Part shown: piece by piece, positions 12,015 to 24,329 of the stretch | How the letters are laid out: each line of letters opens with the position of its first letter | Numbering within the stretch: position 1 is the first letter of the stretch | The notes under the pieces: generated by a model | The model's database searches: none | The model's input: the letters and a program-made list of their open reading frames with translations, nothing else | Told to the model about the DNA's origin: nothing | Program-made: the position numbers and the translations under genes | Assembly: GCF_051020955.1 (NCBI RefSeq) | Contig: NW_027477517.1 | Coordinates: forward strand, 1 to 64,000 | Origin: Megalopta genalis | Taxonomy: Eukaryota; Arthropoda; Insecta; Hymenoptera; Halictidae | Reading direction: 5' to 3' | DNA: 64,000 nucleotides

Positions 12015-15000
12015 AAGCTAACTCGTTTGTTTCGCCTGCATTTGAAGCTATATCACTTATATCGCAAGTATCTGATGCTAAATCATTTGTTTCGCATGGA
12101 TTTGAAGGTAAACCTTCTACATCGCATTGATTTTCAGCTAAATCAAGTGCATGGCATGGATTTGAAGATAACCCGTTTGTTTCTTCTGCATTTGAAGCTA
12201 TATCATTTATATCGCAAGTATTTGAAGCTAAATCATTTGTTAAGCATGGATTTGAAGGTAAACCTTCTACATCGCATTGATTTGAAGCTTAATCATGAGT
12301 TTCGCATGGATTACAAGCTAACACGTTTGTTTCGCCTGCATTTCAAGCTATATCATTTATATCGCTAGAATTTGAAGCTAAATCATTTGTGTTGCATGGA
12401 TTTGAAGCTCATCCTTCTACTTCGCATTGATTTGAAGCTAAATCAAATTTATCGCGTGGATTATGAAGCTAACTCGTTTGATCGTCTGCATTTGAAGCTA
12501 TATGAGGTATATCCCAAGTGTTTGAAGCTAACTCATTTGTTAAGCATGGATTTGAAGGTAAACCTTCTACATCGCATTGATTTGAAGCTAAATCATGAGT
12601 TTCGCATGGATTAGAAGATAACTCGTTTGTTAGGCCTGCATTTAAAGCTATATCATTTATATCGCAAGTATTTGAAGCCAAATCATTTGTGTTACATGGA
12701 TTTGAAGCTCATCCTTCTACTTCGCATTGATTTCAAGCTAAATCAAGTTTATCGCATGGATTTTGAAGCTAACTCGTTTGATCGTCTGCATTTGAAGCCA
12801 TATCACTTATATCCCAAGTGTTTGAAGCTAAATTATTTGTTAAGCATGGATTTGAAGGTAAACCTTCTACATCGCATTTATTTGAAGCTAAATCATGAGT
12901 TTCGCATGGATTAGAAGCTAACTCGTTTGTTTCGCCTACATTTGAAGCTATATCATTTATATCGCAAGTATTTGAAGCTAAATCATTTGTGTTGCATGGA
13001 TTTGAAGCTCACCCTTCTACTTCGCATTGATTTGAAGCTAAATCAAGTTTATCGCATGGATTTTGAGGCTAACTCGTTTGATCTTCAGCATTTGAAGCTA
13101 TATCACTTATATCCCTATTGTTTGAAGCTAAATTATTTGTTAAGCATGGATTTGAAGCTAATCCTTCTACTTCGCATTGATTTGAAGCTAAATCAAGTTT
13201 ATCGCATGGATTTTGAAGCTAATCCGTTTGATCGTCTGCATTTGAAGCTATATCACTTATATCCCAAGTGTTTGAAGCTAAATTATTTGTTAAGCATGGA
13301 TTTGAAGGTAAACCTTCTACATCGCATTGATTTGAAGCTAAATCATGAGTTTCGCATGGATTAGAAGCTAACACGTTTGTTTCGCCTGCATTTGAAGCTA
13401 TATCATTTATATCGCAAGTATTTGAAGCTAAATCATTTGTGTTGCATGGATTTTAAGCTAATCCTTCTACTTCGCATTGATTTGAAGCTAAATCAAGTTT
13501 GTCGCATGGATTTGGAAGCTAACTCGTTTGATCGTCTGCATTTGAAGCTATATCACGTATATCCCAAGTGTTTGAAGCTAAATCATTTGTTAAGCATGGA
13601 TTTGAAGGTAAACCTTCTACATCGCATTGATTTGAAGCTAAATCATGAGTTTCGCATGGATTACAATCTAACACGTTTGTTTCGCCTGCATTTGAAGCTA
13701 TATCACGTATATCCCAAGTGTTTGAAGCTAAATTATTTGTTAAGCATGGATTTGAAGGTAAACCTTCTACATCGCATTTATTTGAAGCTAAATCATGAGT
13801 TTCGCATGGATTAGAAGCTAACTCGTTTGTTTCGCCTACATTTGAAGCTATATCATTTATATCGCAAGTATTTGAAGCTAAATCATTTGTGTTGCATGGA
13901 TTTGAAGGTAAACCTTCTACATCGCATTGATTTGAAGCTAAATCATGTTTATCGCATGGATTTTGAAGCTAACTCGTTTGATCGTCTGCATTTGAAGCCA
14001 TATCACTTATATCCCAAGTGTTTGAAGCTAAATTATTTGTTAAGCATGGATTTGAAGGTAAACCTTCTACATCGCATTTATTTGAAGCTAAATCATGAGT
14101 TTCGCATGGATTAGAAGCTAACTCGTTTGTTTCGCCTACATTTGAAGCTATATCATTTATATCGCAAGTATTTGAAGCTAAATCATTTGTGTTGCATGGA
14201 TTTGAAGCTCACCCTTCTACTTCGCATTGATTTGAAGCTAAATCAAGTTTATCGCATGGATTTTGAGGCTAACTCGTTTGATCTTCTGCATTTGAAGCTA
14301 TATCACTTATATCCCAATTGTTTGAAGCTAAATTATTTGTTAAGCATGGATTTGAAGGTAAACCTTCTACATCGCATTGATTTGAAGCTAAATCATGAGT
14401 TTCGCATGGATTACAAGCTAACACGTTTGTTTCGCCTGCATTTGAAGCTATATCACTTATATCGCAAGTATTTGAAGCTAAATCATTTGTGTTGCATGGA
14501 TTTTAAGCTAATCCTTCTACTTCGCATTGATTTGAAGCTAAATCAAGTTTGTCGCATGGATTTGGAAGCTAACTCGTTTGATCGTCTGCATTTGAAGCTA
14601 TATCACGTATATCCCAAGTGTTTGAAGCTAAATCATTTGTTAAGCATGGATTTGAAGGTAAACCTTCTACATCGCATTGATTTGAAGCTAAATCATGAGT
14701 TTCGCATGGATTACAATCTAACACGTTTGTTTCGCCTGCATTTGAAGCTATATCACGTATATCCCAAGTGTTTGAAGCTAAATCATTTGTTCAGCATGGA
14801 TTTGAAGGTAAACCTTCTACATCGCATTGATTTGAAGCAAAATCATGAGTTTCGCATGGATTAGAAGCTAACACGTTTGTTTCGCCTGCATTTGAAGCTA
14901 TATCACTTATATCCCAATTGTTTGAAGCTAAATTATTTGTTAAGCATGGATTTGAAGGTAAACCTTCTACATCGCATTGATTTGAAGCTAAATCATGAGT

Positions 15001-15596
15001 TTCGCATGGATTACAAGCTAACACGTTTGTTTCGCCTGCATTTGAAGCTATATCACTTATATCGCAAGTATTTGAAGCTAAATCATTTGTTAAGCATGGA
15101 TTTGAAGGTAACCCTTCTACATCGCATCGATTTGAAGCTAAATCAAGTTTATCGCATGGATTTTGAAGCTAACTCGTTTGATCGTCTACATTTGAAGCCA
15201 TATCACTTATATCCCAAGTGTTTGAAGCTAAATCATTTTTTAAGCATGGATTTGAAGGTAAACCTTCTACATCGCATTGATTTGAAGCTAAATCATGAGT
15301 TTCGCATGGATTAGAAGCTAACACGTTAGTTTTGCCTGCATTTGAATCTATATCATTTATATCGCTAGAATTTGAAGCTAAATCATTTGTGTTGCATGGA
15401 TTTGAAGCTCATCCTTCTACTTCGCATTGATTTGAAGCTAAATCAAATTTATCGCGTGGATTATGAAGCTAACTCGTTTGATCGTCTGCATGTGAAGCTA
15501 TATCACGTATATCCCAAGTGTTTGAAGCTAAATCATTTGTTAAGCATGGATTTGAAGGTAAACCTTCTACATCGCATTGATTTGAAGCTAAATCAT
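12015..15596 (+). repeat. HOR block in strict 150-bp register
   Basis: Unit starts at 12,027, 12,627, 12,927, 13,377, 13,827, 14,127 and 14,877 are all congruent to 27 modulo 150, so no net indel other than whole 150-bp units occurs here. Local variants include CCCTATTGTTTG near 13,113 and CCCAATTGTTTG near 14,313 and 14,913. The block from 12.9 to about 15.4 kb is repeated at 36.2-38.6 kb with offset 23,267. Nothing else is seen in it. Confidence 0.8.
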
Positions 15597-18500
15597 GAGT
15601 TTCGCATGGATTACAAGCTAACACGTTTGTTTCGCCTACATTTGAAGCTATATCATTTATATCGCAAGTATTTGAAGCTAAATCATTTGTGTTGCATGGA
15701 TTTGAAGCTCATCCTTCTACTTCGCATTGATTTCAAGCTAAATCAAGTTTATCGCATGGATTTTGAGGCTATCTCGTTTGATCGTCTGCATTTGAAGCCA
15801 TATCACTTATATCCCAAGTGTTTGAAGCTAAATTATTTGTTAAGCATGGATTTGAAGGTAAACCTTCTACATCGCATTGATTTGAAGCTAAATCATGAGT
15901 TTCGCATGGATTACAAGCTAACACGTTTGTTTCGCCTGCATTTGAAGCTATATCACTTATATCGCAAGTATTTGAAGCTAAATCATTTGTGTTGCATGGA
16001 TTTTAAGCTAATCCTTCTACTTCGCATTGATTTGAAGCTAAATCAAGTTTGTCGCATGGATTTGGAAGCTAACTCGTTTGATCGTCTGCATTTGAAGCTA
16101 TATCACATATATCCCAAGTGTTTGAAGCTAAATCATTTGTTAAGCATGGATTTGAAGGTAAACCTTCTACATCGCATTGATTTGAAGCTAAATCATGAGT
16201 TTCGCATGGATTACAATCTAACACGTTTGTTTCGCCTGCATTTGAAGCTATATCACGTATATCCCAAGTGTTTGAAGCTAAATCATTTGTTCAGCATGGA
16301 TTTGAAGGTAAACCTTCTACATCGCATTGATTTGAAGCAAAATCATGAGTTTCGCATGGATTAGAAGCTAACACGTTTGTTTCGCCTGCATTTGAAGCTA
16401 TATCATTTATATCGCAAGTATTTGAAGCTAAATTATTTGTTAAGCATGGATTTGAAGGTAAACCTTCTACATCGCATTTATTTGAAGCTAAATCATGAGT
16501 TTCGCATGGATTAGAAGCTAACTCGTTTGTTTCGCCTACATTTGAAGCTATATCATTTATATCGCAAGTATTTGAAGCTAAATCATTTGTGTTGCATGGA
16601 TTTGAAGGTAAACCTTCTACATCGCATTGATTTGAAGCTAAATCAAGTTTATCGCATGGATTTTGAAGCTAACTCGTTTGATCGTCTGCATTTGAAGCCA
16701 TATCACATATATCCCAAGTGTTTGAAGCTAAATTATTTGTTAAGCATGGATTTGAAGGTAAACCTTCTACATCGCATTTATTTGAAGCTAAATCATGAGT
16801 TTCGCATGGATTAGAAGCTAACTCGTTTGTTTCGCCTACATTTGAAGCTATATCATTTATATCGCAAGTATTTGAAGCTAAATCATTTGTGTTGCATGGA
16901 TTTGAAGCTCACCCTTCTACTTCGCATTGATTTGAAGCTAAATCAAGTTTATCGCATGGATTTTGAGGCTAACTCGTTTGATCTTCTGCATTTGAAGCTA
17001 TATCACTTATATCCCAATTGTTTGAAGCTAAATTATTTGTTAAGCATGGATTTGAAGGTAAACCTTCTACATCGCATTGATTTGAAGCTAAATCATGAGT
17101 TTCGCATGGATTACAAGCTAACACGTTTGTTTCGCCTGCATTTGAAGCTATATCACTTATATCGCAAGTATTTGAAGCTAAATCATTTGTTAAGCATGGA
17201 TTTGAAGGTAACCCTTCTACATCGCATCGATTTGAAGCTAAATCAAGTTTATCGCATGGATTTTGAAGCTAACTCGTTTGATCGTCTACATTTGAAGCCA
17301 TATCACTTATATCCCAAGTGTTTGAAGCTAAATCATTTTTTAAGCATGGATTTGAAGGTAAACCTTCTACATCGCATTGATTTGAAGCTAAATCATGAGT
17401 TTCGCATGGATTAGAAGCTAACACGTTAGTTTTGCCTGCATTTGAATCTATATCATTTATATCGCTAGAATTTGAAGCTAAATCATTTGTGTTGCATGGA
17501 TTTGAAGCTCATCCTTCTACTTCGCATTGATTTGAAGCTAAATCAAATTTATCGCGTGGATTATGAAGCTAACTCGTTTGATCGTCTGCATTTGAAGCTA
17601 TGTCACTTATATCCCAAGTGTTTGAAGCTAAATCATTTGTTAAGCATGGATTTGAAGGTAAACCTTCTACATCGCATTGATTTGAAGCTAAATCATGAGT
17701 TTCGCATGGATTAGAAGCTAACTCGTTTGTTTCGCCTGCATTTGAAGCTATATCATTTATATCGCAAGTATTTGAAGCTAAATCATTTGCGTTCCACGGA
17801 TTTGAAGCTAATCCTTCTACTTCGCATTGATTTGAAGCTAAATCAAGTTTATCGCATGGATTTTGAAGCTAACTCGTTTGATCGTCTGCATGTGAAGCTA
17901 TATCACGTATATCCCAAGTGTTTGAAGCTAAATCATTTGTTAAGCATGGATTTGAAGGTAAACCTTCTACATCGCATTGATTTGAAGCTAAATCATGAGT
18001 TTCGCATGGATTACAAGCTAACACGTTTGTTTCGCCTACATTTGAAGCTATATCATTTATATCGCAAGTATTTGAAGCTAAATCATTTGTGTTGCATGGA
18101 TTTGAAGCTCATCCTTCTACTTCGCATTGATTTCAAGCTAAATCAAGTTTATCGCATGGATTTTGAGGCTATCTCGTTTGATCGTCTGCATTTGAAGCTA
18201 TATCACTTATATCCCAAATGTTTGAAGCTAAATTATTTGTTAAGCATGGATTTGAAGGTAAACCTTCTACATCGCATTGATTTGAAGCTAAATCATGAGT
18301 TTCGCATGGATTAGAAGATAACTCGTTTGTTAGGCCTGCATTTAAAGCTATATCATTTATATCGCAAGTATTTGAAGCTAAATCATTTGTGTTGCATGGA
18401 TTTGAAGCTAATCCTTCTACTTCGCATTGATTTGAAGCTAAATCAAGTTTATCGCATGGATTTTGAAGCTAACTCGTTTGATCGTCTGCATTTGAAGCTA

Positions 18501-21500
18501 TATCACGTATATCCCAAGTGTTTGAAGCTAAATCATTTGTTAAGCATGGATTTGAAGGTAAACCTTCAACATCGCATTGATTTGAAGCTAAGTCATGAGT
18601 TTCGCATGGATTACAAGCTAACTCGTTTGTTTCGCCTGCATTTGAAGCTATATCACGTATATCCCAAGTGTTTGAAGCTAAATCATTTGTTAAGCATGGA
18701 TTTGAAGGTAAACCTTCTACATCGCATTGATTTGAAGCTAAATCATGAGTTTCGCATGGATTACAAGCTAACACGTTTGTTTCGCCTACATTTGAAGCTA
18801 TATCATTTATATCGCAAGTATTTGAATCTAAATCATTTGTGTTGCATGGATTTGAAGCTCATCCTTCTACTTCGCATTGATTTCAAGCTAAATCAAGTTT
18901 ATCGCATGGATTTTGAGGCTAACTCGTTTGATCGTCTGCATTTGAATCTGTATCATTTATACCGCAAGTATCTGAAACTAAATCATTTGTGTTGCATGGA
19001 TTTTAAGCTAATCCTTCTACTTCGCATTGATTTGAAGCTAAATCAAGTTTATCGCATGGATTTTGAAGCTAACTCGTTTGATCGGCTTCATTTGAAGCTA
19101 TATCACGTATATCCCAAGTGTTTGAAGCTAAATCATTTGTTAAGCATGGATTTGAAGGTAAACCTTCTACATCGCATTGATTTGAAGCTAAATCATGAGT
19201 TTCGCATGGATTACAAGCTAACACGTTTGTTTCGCCTGCATTTGAAGCTATATCATTTATATCGCAAGTATTTGAAGCTAAATCATTTGTTAAGCATGGA
19301 TTTGAAGGTAAACATTCTACATCGCATTGATTTGAAGCTAAATCAATTTTATCGCATGGATTTTGAAGCTAACTCGTTTGATCGTCTGTATTTGAAGCCA
19401 TATCACTTATATCCCAAGTGTTTGAAGCTAAATCATTTTTTAAGCATGGATTTGAGGGTAAACCTTCTACATCGCATTGATTTGAAGCTAAATCATGAGT
19501 TTCGCATGGATTACAAGCTAACACGTTTGTTTCGCCTACATTTGAAGCTATATCATTTATATCGCAAGTATTTGAAGCTAAATCATTTGTGTTGCATGGA
19601 TTTGAAGCTCATCCTTCTACTTCGCATTGATTTCAAGCTAAATCAAGTTTATCGCATGGATTTTGAGGCTATCTCGTTTGATCGTCTGCATTTGAAGCCA
19701 TATCACTTATATCCCAAGTGTTTGAAGCTAAATTATTTGTTAAGCATGGATTTGAAGGTAAACCTTCTACATCGCATTGATTTGAAGCTAAATCATGAGT
19801 TTCGCATGGATTACAAGCTAACACGTTTGTTTCGCCTGCATTTGAAGCTATATCACTTATATCGCAAGTATTTGAAGCTAAATCATTTGTGTTGCATGGA
19901 TTTTAAGCTAATCCTTCTACTTCGCATTGATTTGAAGCTAAATCAAGTTTGTCGCATGGATTTGGAAGCTAACTCGTTTGATCGTCTGCATTTGAAGCTA
20001 TATCACGTATATCCCAAGTGTTTGAAGCTAAATCATTTGTTAAGCATGGATTTGAAGGTAAACCTTCTACATCGCATTGATTTGAAGCTAAATCATGAGT
20101 TTCGCATGGATTACAATCTAACACGTTTGTTTCGCCTGCATTTGAAGCTATATCACGTATATCCCAAGTGTTTGAAGCTAAATCATTTGTTCAGCATGGA
20201 TTTGAAGGTAAACCTTCTACATCGCATTGATTTGAAGCAAAATCATGAGTTTCGCATGGATTAGAAGCTAACACGTTTGTTTCGCCTGCATTTGAAGCTA
20301 TATCATTTATATCGCAAGTATTTGAAGCTAAATTATTTGTTAAGCATGGATTTGAAGGTAAACCTTCTACATCGCATTTATTTGAAGCTAAATCATGAGT
20401 TTCGCATGGATTAGAAGCTAACTCGTTTGTTTCGCCTACATTTGAAGCTATATCATTTATATCGCAAGTATTTGAAGCTAAATCATTTGTGTTGCATGGA
20501 TTTGAAGGTAAACCTTCTACATCGCATTGATTTGAAGCTAAATCAAGTTTATCGCATGGATTTTGAAGCTAACTCGTTTGATCGTCTGCATTTGAAGCCA
20601 TATCACATATATCCCAAGTGTTTGAAGCTAAATTATTTGTTAAGCATGGATTTGAAGGTAAACCTTCTACATCGCATTTATTTGAAGCTAAATCATGAGT
20701 TTCGCATGGATTAGAAGCTAACTCGTTTGTTTCGCCTACATTTGAAGCTATATCATTTATATCGCAAGTATTTGAAGCTAAATCATTTGTGTTGCATGGA
20801 TTTGAAGCTCACCCTTCTACTTCGCATTGATTTGAAGCTAAATCAAGTTTATCGCATGGATTTTGAGGCTAACTCGTTTGATCTTCTGCATTTGAAGCTA
20901 TATCACTTATATCCCAATTGTTTGAAGCTAAATTATTTGTTAAGCATGGATTTGAAGGTAAACCTTCTACATCGCATTGATTTGAAGCTAAATCATGAGT
21001 TTCGCATGGATTACAAGCTAACACGTTTGTTTCGCCTGCATTTGAAGCTATATCACTTATATCGCAAGTATTTGAAGCTAAATCATTTGTTAAGCATGGA
21101 TTTGAAGGTAACCCTTCTACATCGCATCGATTTGAAGCTAAATCAAGTTTATCGCATGGATTTTGAAGCTAACTCGTTTGATCGTCTACATTTGAAGCCA
21201 TATCACTTATATCCCAAGTGTTTGAAGCTAAATCATTTTTTAAGCATGGATTTGAAGGTAAACCTTCTACATCGCATTGATTTGAAGCTAAATCATGAGT
21301 TTCGCATGGATTAGAAGCTAACACGTTAGTTTTGCCTGCATTTGAATCTATATCATTTATATCGCTAGAATTTGAAGCTAAATCATTTGTGTTGCATGGA
21401 TTTGAAGCTCATCCTTCTACTTCGCATTGATTTGAAGCTAAATCAAATTTATCGCGTGGATTATGAAGCTAACTCGTTTGATCGTCTGCATTTGAAGCTA

Positions 21501-23396
21501 TGTCACTTATATCCCAAGTGTTTGAAGCTAAATCATTTGTTAAGCATGGATTTGAAGGTAAACCTTCTACATCGCATTGATTTGAAGCTAAATCATGAGT
21601 TTCGCATGGATTAGAAGCTAACTCGTTTGTTTCGCCTGCATTTGAAGCTATATCATTTATATCGCAAGTATTTGAAGCTAAATCATTTGCGTTCCACGGA
21701 TTTGAAGCTAATCCTTCTACTTCGCATTGATTTGAAGCTAAATCAAGTTTATCGCATGGATTTTGAAGCTAACTCGTTTGATCGTCTGCATGTGAAGCTA
21801 TATCACGTATATCCCAAGTGTTTGAAGCTAAATCATTTGTTAAGCATGGATTTGAAGGTAAACCTTCTACATCGCATTGATTTGAAGCTAAATCATGAGT
21901 TTCGCATGGATTACAAGCTAACACGTTTGTTTCGCCTACATTTGAAGCTATATCATTTATATCGCAAGTATTTGAAGCTAAATCATTTGTGTTGCATGGA
22001 TTTGAAGCTCATCCTTCTACTTCGCATTGATTTCAAGCTAAATCAAGTTTATCGCATGGATTTTGAGGCTATCTCGTTTGATCGTCTGCATTTGAAGCTA
22101 TATCACTTATATCCCAAATGTTTGAAGCTAAATTATTTGTTAAGCATGGATTTGAAGGTAAACCTTCTACATCGCATTGATTTGAAGCTAAATCATGAGT
22201 TTCGCATGGATTAGAAGATAACTCGTTTGTTAGGCCTGCATTTAAAGCTATATCATTTATATCGCAAGTATTTGAAGCTAAATCATTTGTGTTGCATGGA
22301 TTTGAAGCTAATCCTTCTACTTCGCATTGATTTGAAGCTAAATCAAGTTTATCGCATGGATTTTGAAGCTAACTCGTTTGATCGTCTGCATTTGAAGCTA
22401 TATCACGTATATCCCAAGTGTTTGAAGCTAAATCATTTGTTAAGCATGGATTTGAAGGTAAACCTTCAACATCGCATTGATTTGAAGCTAAGTCATGAGT
22501 TTCGCATGGATTACAAGCTAACTCGTTTGTTTCGCCTGCATTTGAAGCTATATCACGTATATCCCAAGTGTTTGAAGCTAAATCATTTGTTAAGCATGGA
22601 TTTGAAGGTAAACCTTCTACATCGCATTGATTTGAAGCTAAATCATGAGTTTCGCATGGATTACAAGCTAACACGTTTGTTTCGCCTACATTTGAAGCTA
22701 TATCATTTATATCGCAAGTATTTGAATCTAAATCATTTGTGTTGCATGGATTTGAAGCTCATCCTTCTACTTCGCATTGATTTCAAGCTAAATCAAGTTT
22801 ATCGCATGGATTTTGAGGCTAACTCGTTTGATCGTCTGCATTTGAATCTGTATCATTTATACCGCAAGTATCTGAAACTAAATCATTTGTGTTGCATGGA
22901 TTTTAAGCTAATCCTTCTACTTCGCATTGATTTGAAGCTAAATCAAGTTTATCGCATGGATTTTGAAGCTAACTCGTTTGATCGGCTTCATTTGAAGCTA
23001 TATCACGTATATCCCAAGTGTTTGAAGCTAAATCATTTGTTAAGCATGGATTTGAAGGTAAACCTTCTACATCGCATTGATTTGAAGCTAAATCATGAGT
23101 TTCGCATGGATTACAATCTAACACGTTTGTTTCGCCTGCATTTGAAGCTATATCATTTATATCGCAAGTATTTGAAGCTAAATCATTTGTTAAGCATGGA
23201 TTTGAAGGTAAACATTCTACATCGCATTGATTTGAAGCTAAATCAATTTTATCGCATGGATTTTGAAGCTAACTCGTTTGATCGTCTGTATTTGAAGCCA
23301 TATCACTTATATCCCAAGTGTTTGAAGCTAAATCATTTTTTAAGCATGGATTTGAGGGTAAACCTTCTACATCGCATTGATTTGAAGCTAAATCAT
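15597..23396 (+). repeat. Tandem pair of 3,900-bp units (13 x 300 bp)
   Basis: Landmarks repeat at exactly 3,900 bp: 16,527/20,427, 16,827/20,727, 17,472/21,372, 17,727/21,627 and 18,327/22,227. The first unit runs from about 15,597 to 19,496 and the second from about 19,497 to 23,396, where the sequence departs (ATCATGAGTTTCGC after the first, ATCATGTGTTTCGC after the second). The two copies are almost identical. I noticed CACATAT near 16,105 against CACGTAT near 20,005, and TTACAAGC near 19,211 against TTACAATC near 23,111. Each unit carries one copy of the unusual GCGTTCCACGG variant (17,790 and 21,690). Confidence 0.85.
18327..20264 (+). other. Longest + strand ORF (645 codons), probably repeat-borne
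   Basis: The longest open frame in the window, built from decapeptides of the type DLKLNHLFRM with leucine, lysine, histidine and arginine dominating. The start is arbitrary: it follows an in-frame TAG at GGATTAGAAG, and the frame closes at the next TAG of the same kind. It has no signal peptide, no hydrophobic segment of membrane length, no recognised domain and no non-repeat start or end. The ORF is long only because the HORs here have TAC instead of TAG at the usual stop position. The neighbouring 3.9-kb copy carries a sister frame. I do not recognise a protein family and consider it non-coding unless transcription data say otherwise. Confidence 0.12.
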
Positions 23397-24014
23397 GTGT
23401 TTCGCATAGATATGAAGCTAACTCGTTTGTTTCGTCTGCATTTGCATCTGTATCATTTATACCGCAAGTATCTGAAACTAAATCATTTGTTTCGCATGGA
23501 TTTGAAGCTAAACCTTCTACATCGCATTGATTTTCAGCTGAATCAAGTGCATGGCATGGATTTGAAGATAACTCGTTTGTGTCTTCTGCATTTGAAGCTA
23601 TATCACTTATATCCCAAGTGTTTGAAGCTAAATTATTTGTTAAGCATGGATTTGAAGGTAAACCTTCTACATCGCATTGATTTGAAGCTAAATCATGAGT
23701 TTCGCATGGATAAGAAGCTAACACGTTTGTTTCGCCTGCATTTGAAGCTATATCATTTATATCGCAAGTATTTGAAGCTAAATCATTTGTGTTGCATGGA
23801 TTTTAAGCTAATCCTTCTACTTCGCATTGATTTGAAGCTAAATCAAGTTTATCGCATGGATTTTGAAGCTAACTCGTTTGATCGTCTGCATTTGAAGCTA
23901 TATCACGTATATCCCAAGTGTTTGAAGCTAAATCATTTGTTAAGCATGGATTTGAAGGTAAACCTTCTACATCGCATTGATTTGAAGCTAAATCATGAGT
24001 TTCGCATGGATTAG
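22227..24014 (+). other. Sister + strand ORF (595 codons), probably repeat-borne
   Basis: This is the 3,900-bp-shifted counterpart of the 645-codon frame. It is the same for about the first 390 codons apart from rare substitutions, then diverges where the 3.9-kb unit ends. It is bounded by in-frame TAG codons at GGATTAGAAG on both sides. Composition is again leucine/lysine/histidine-rich decapeptides, with no domain and no sign of a real N-terminus. Its existence follows from the duplication and is not independent support for coding. Confidence 0.1.
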
Positions 24015-24329
24015 AAGCTAACACGTTTGTTTCGTCTGCATTTGAAGCTATATCATTTATATCGCAAGAATTTGCAGCTAAATCATTTGTTAAGCATGGA
24101 TTTGAAGGTAAACCTTCTACATCGCATTGATTTGAAGCTAAATCATGTGTTTCGCATAGATATGAAGCTAACTCGTTTGTTTCGTCTGCATTTGAATCTG
24201 TATCATTTATACCGCAAGTATCTGAAACTAAATCATTTGTTTCGCATGGATTTGAAGCTAAACCTTCTACATCGCATTGATTTTCAGCTAAATCAAGTGC
24301 ATGGCATGGATTTGAAGATAACTCGTTTG
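23397..24329 (+). repeat. Transition HORs between the 3.9-kb pair and the 2.28-kb family
   Basis: A short run of HORs containing TTCGCATAGATATG, TTTGCATCTG and GGATAAGAAG variants, followed at about 24,055 by the private GAATTTGCAG variant. The same run appears at about 48.76 kb onward in macro-unit copy 2. There it is lengthened by about 600 bp (between roughly 49.2 and 49.98 kb), which changes the copy offset from 25,367 to 25,966. No gene is seen. Confidence 0.7.

Noticed and set aside
18327..20264. Annotating the long + strand ORFs as genes
   Set aside because: The consensus is open in this frame by chance, ends are set by recurrent TAG variants, near-identical copies are cut by private stops, and no start context, signal peptide or domain is visible. 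Kept only as low-confidence entries.
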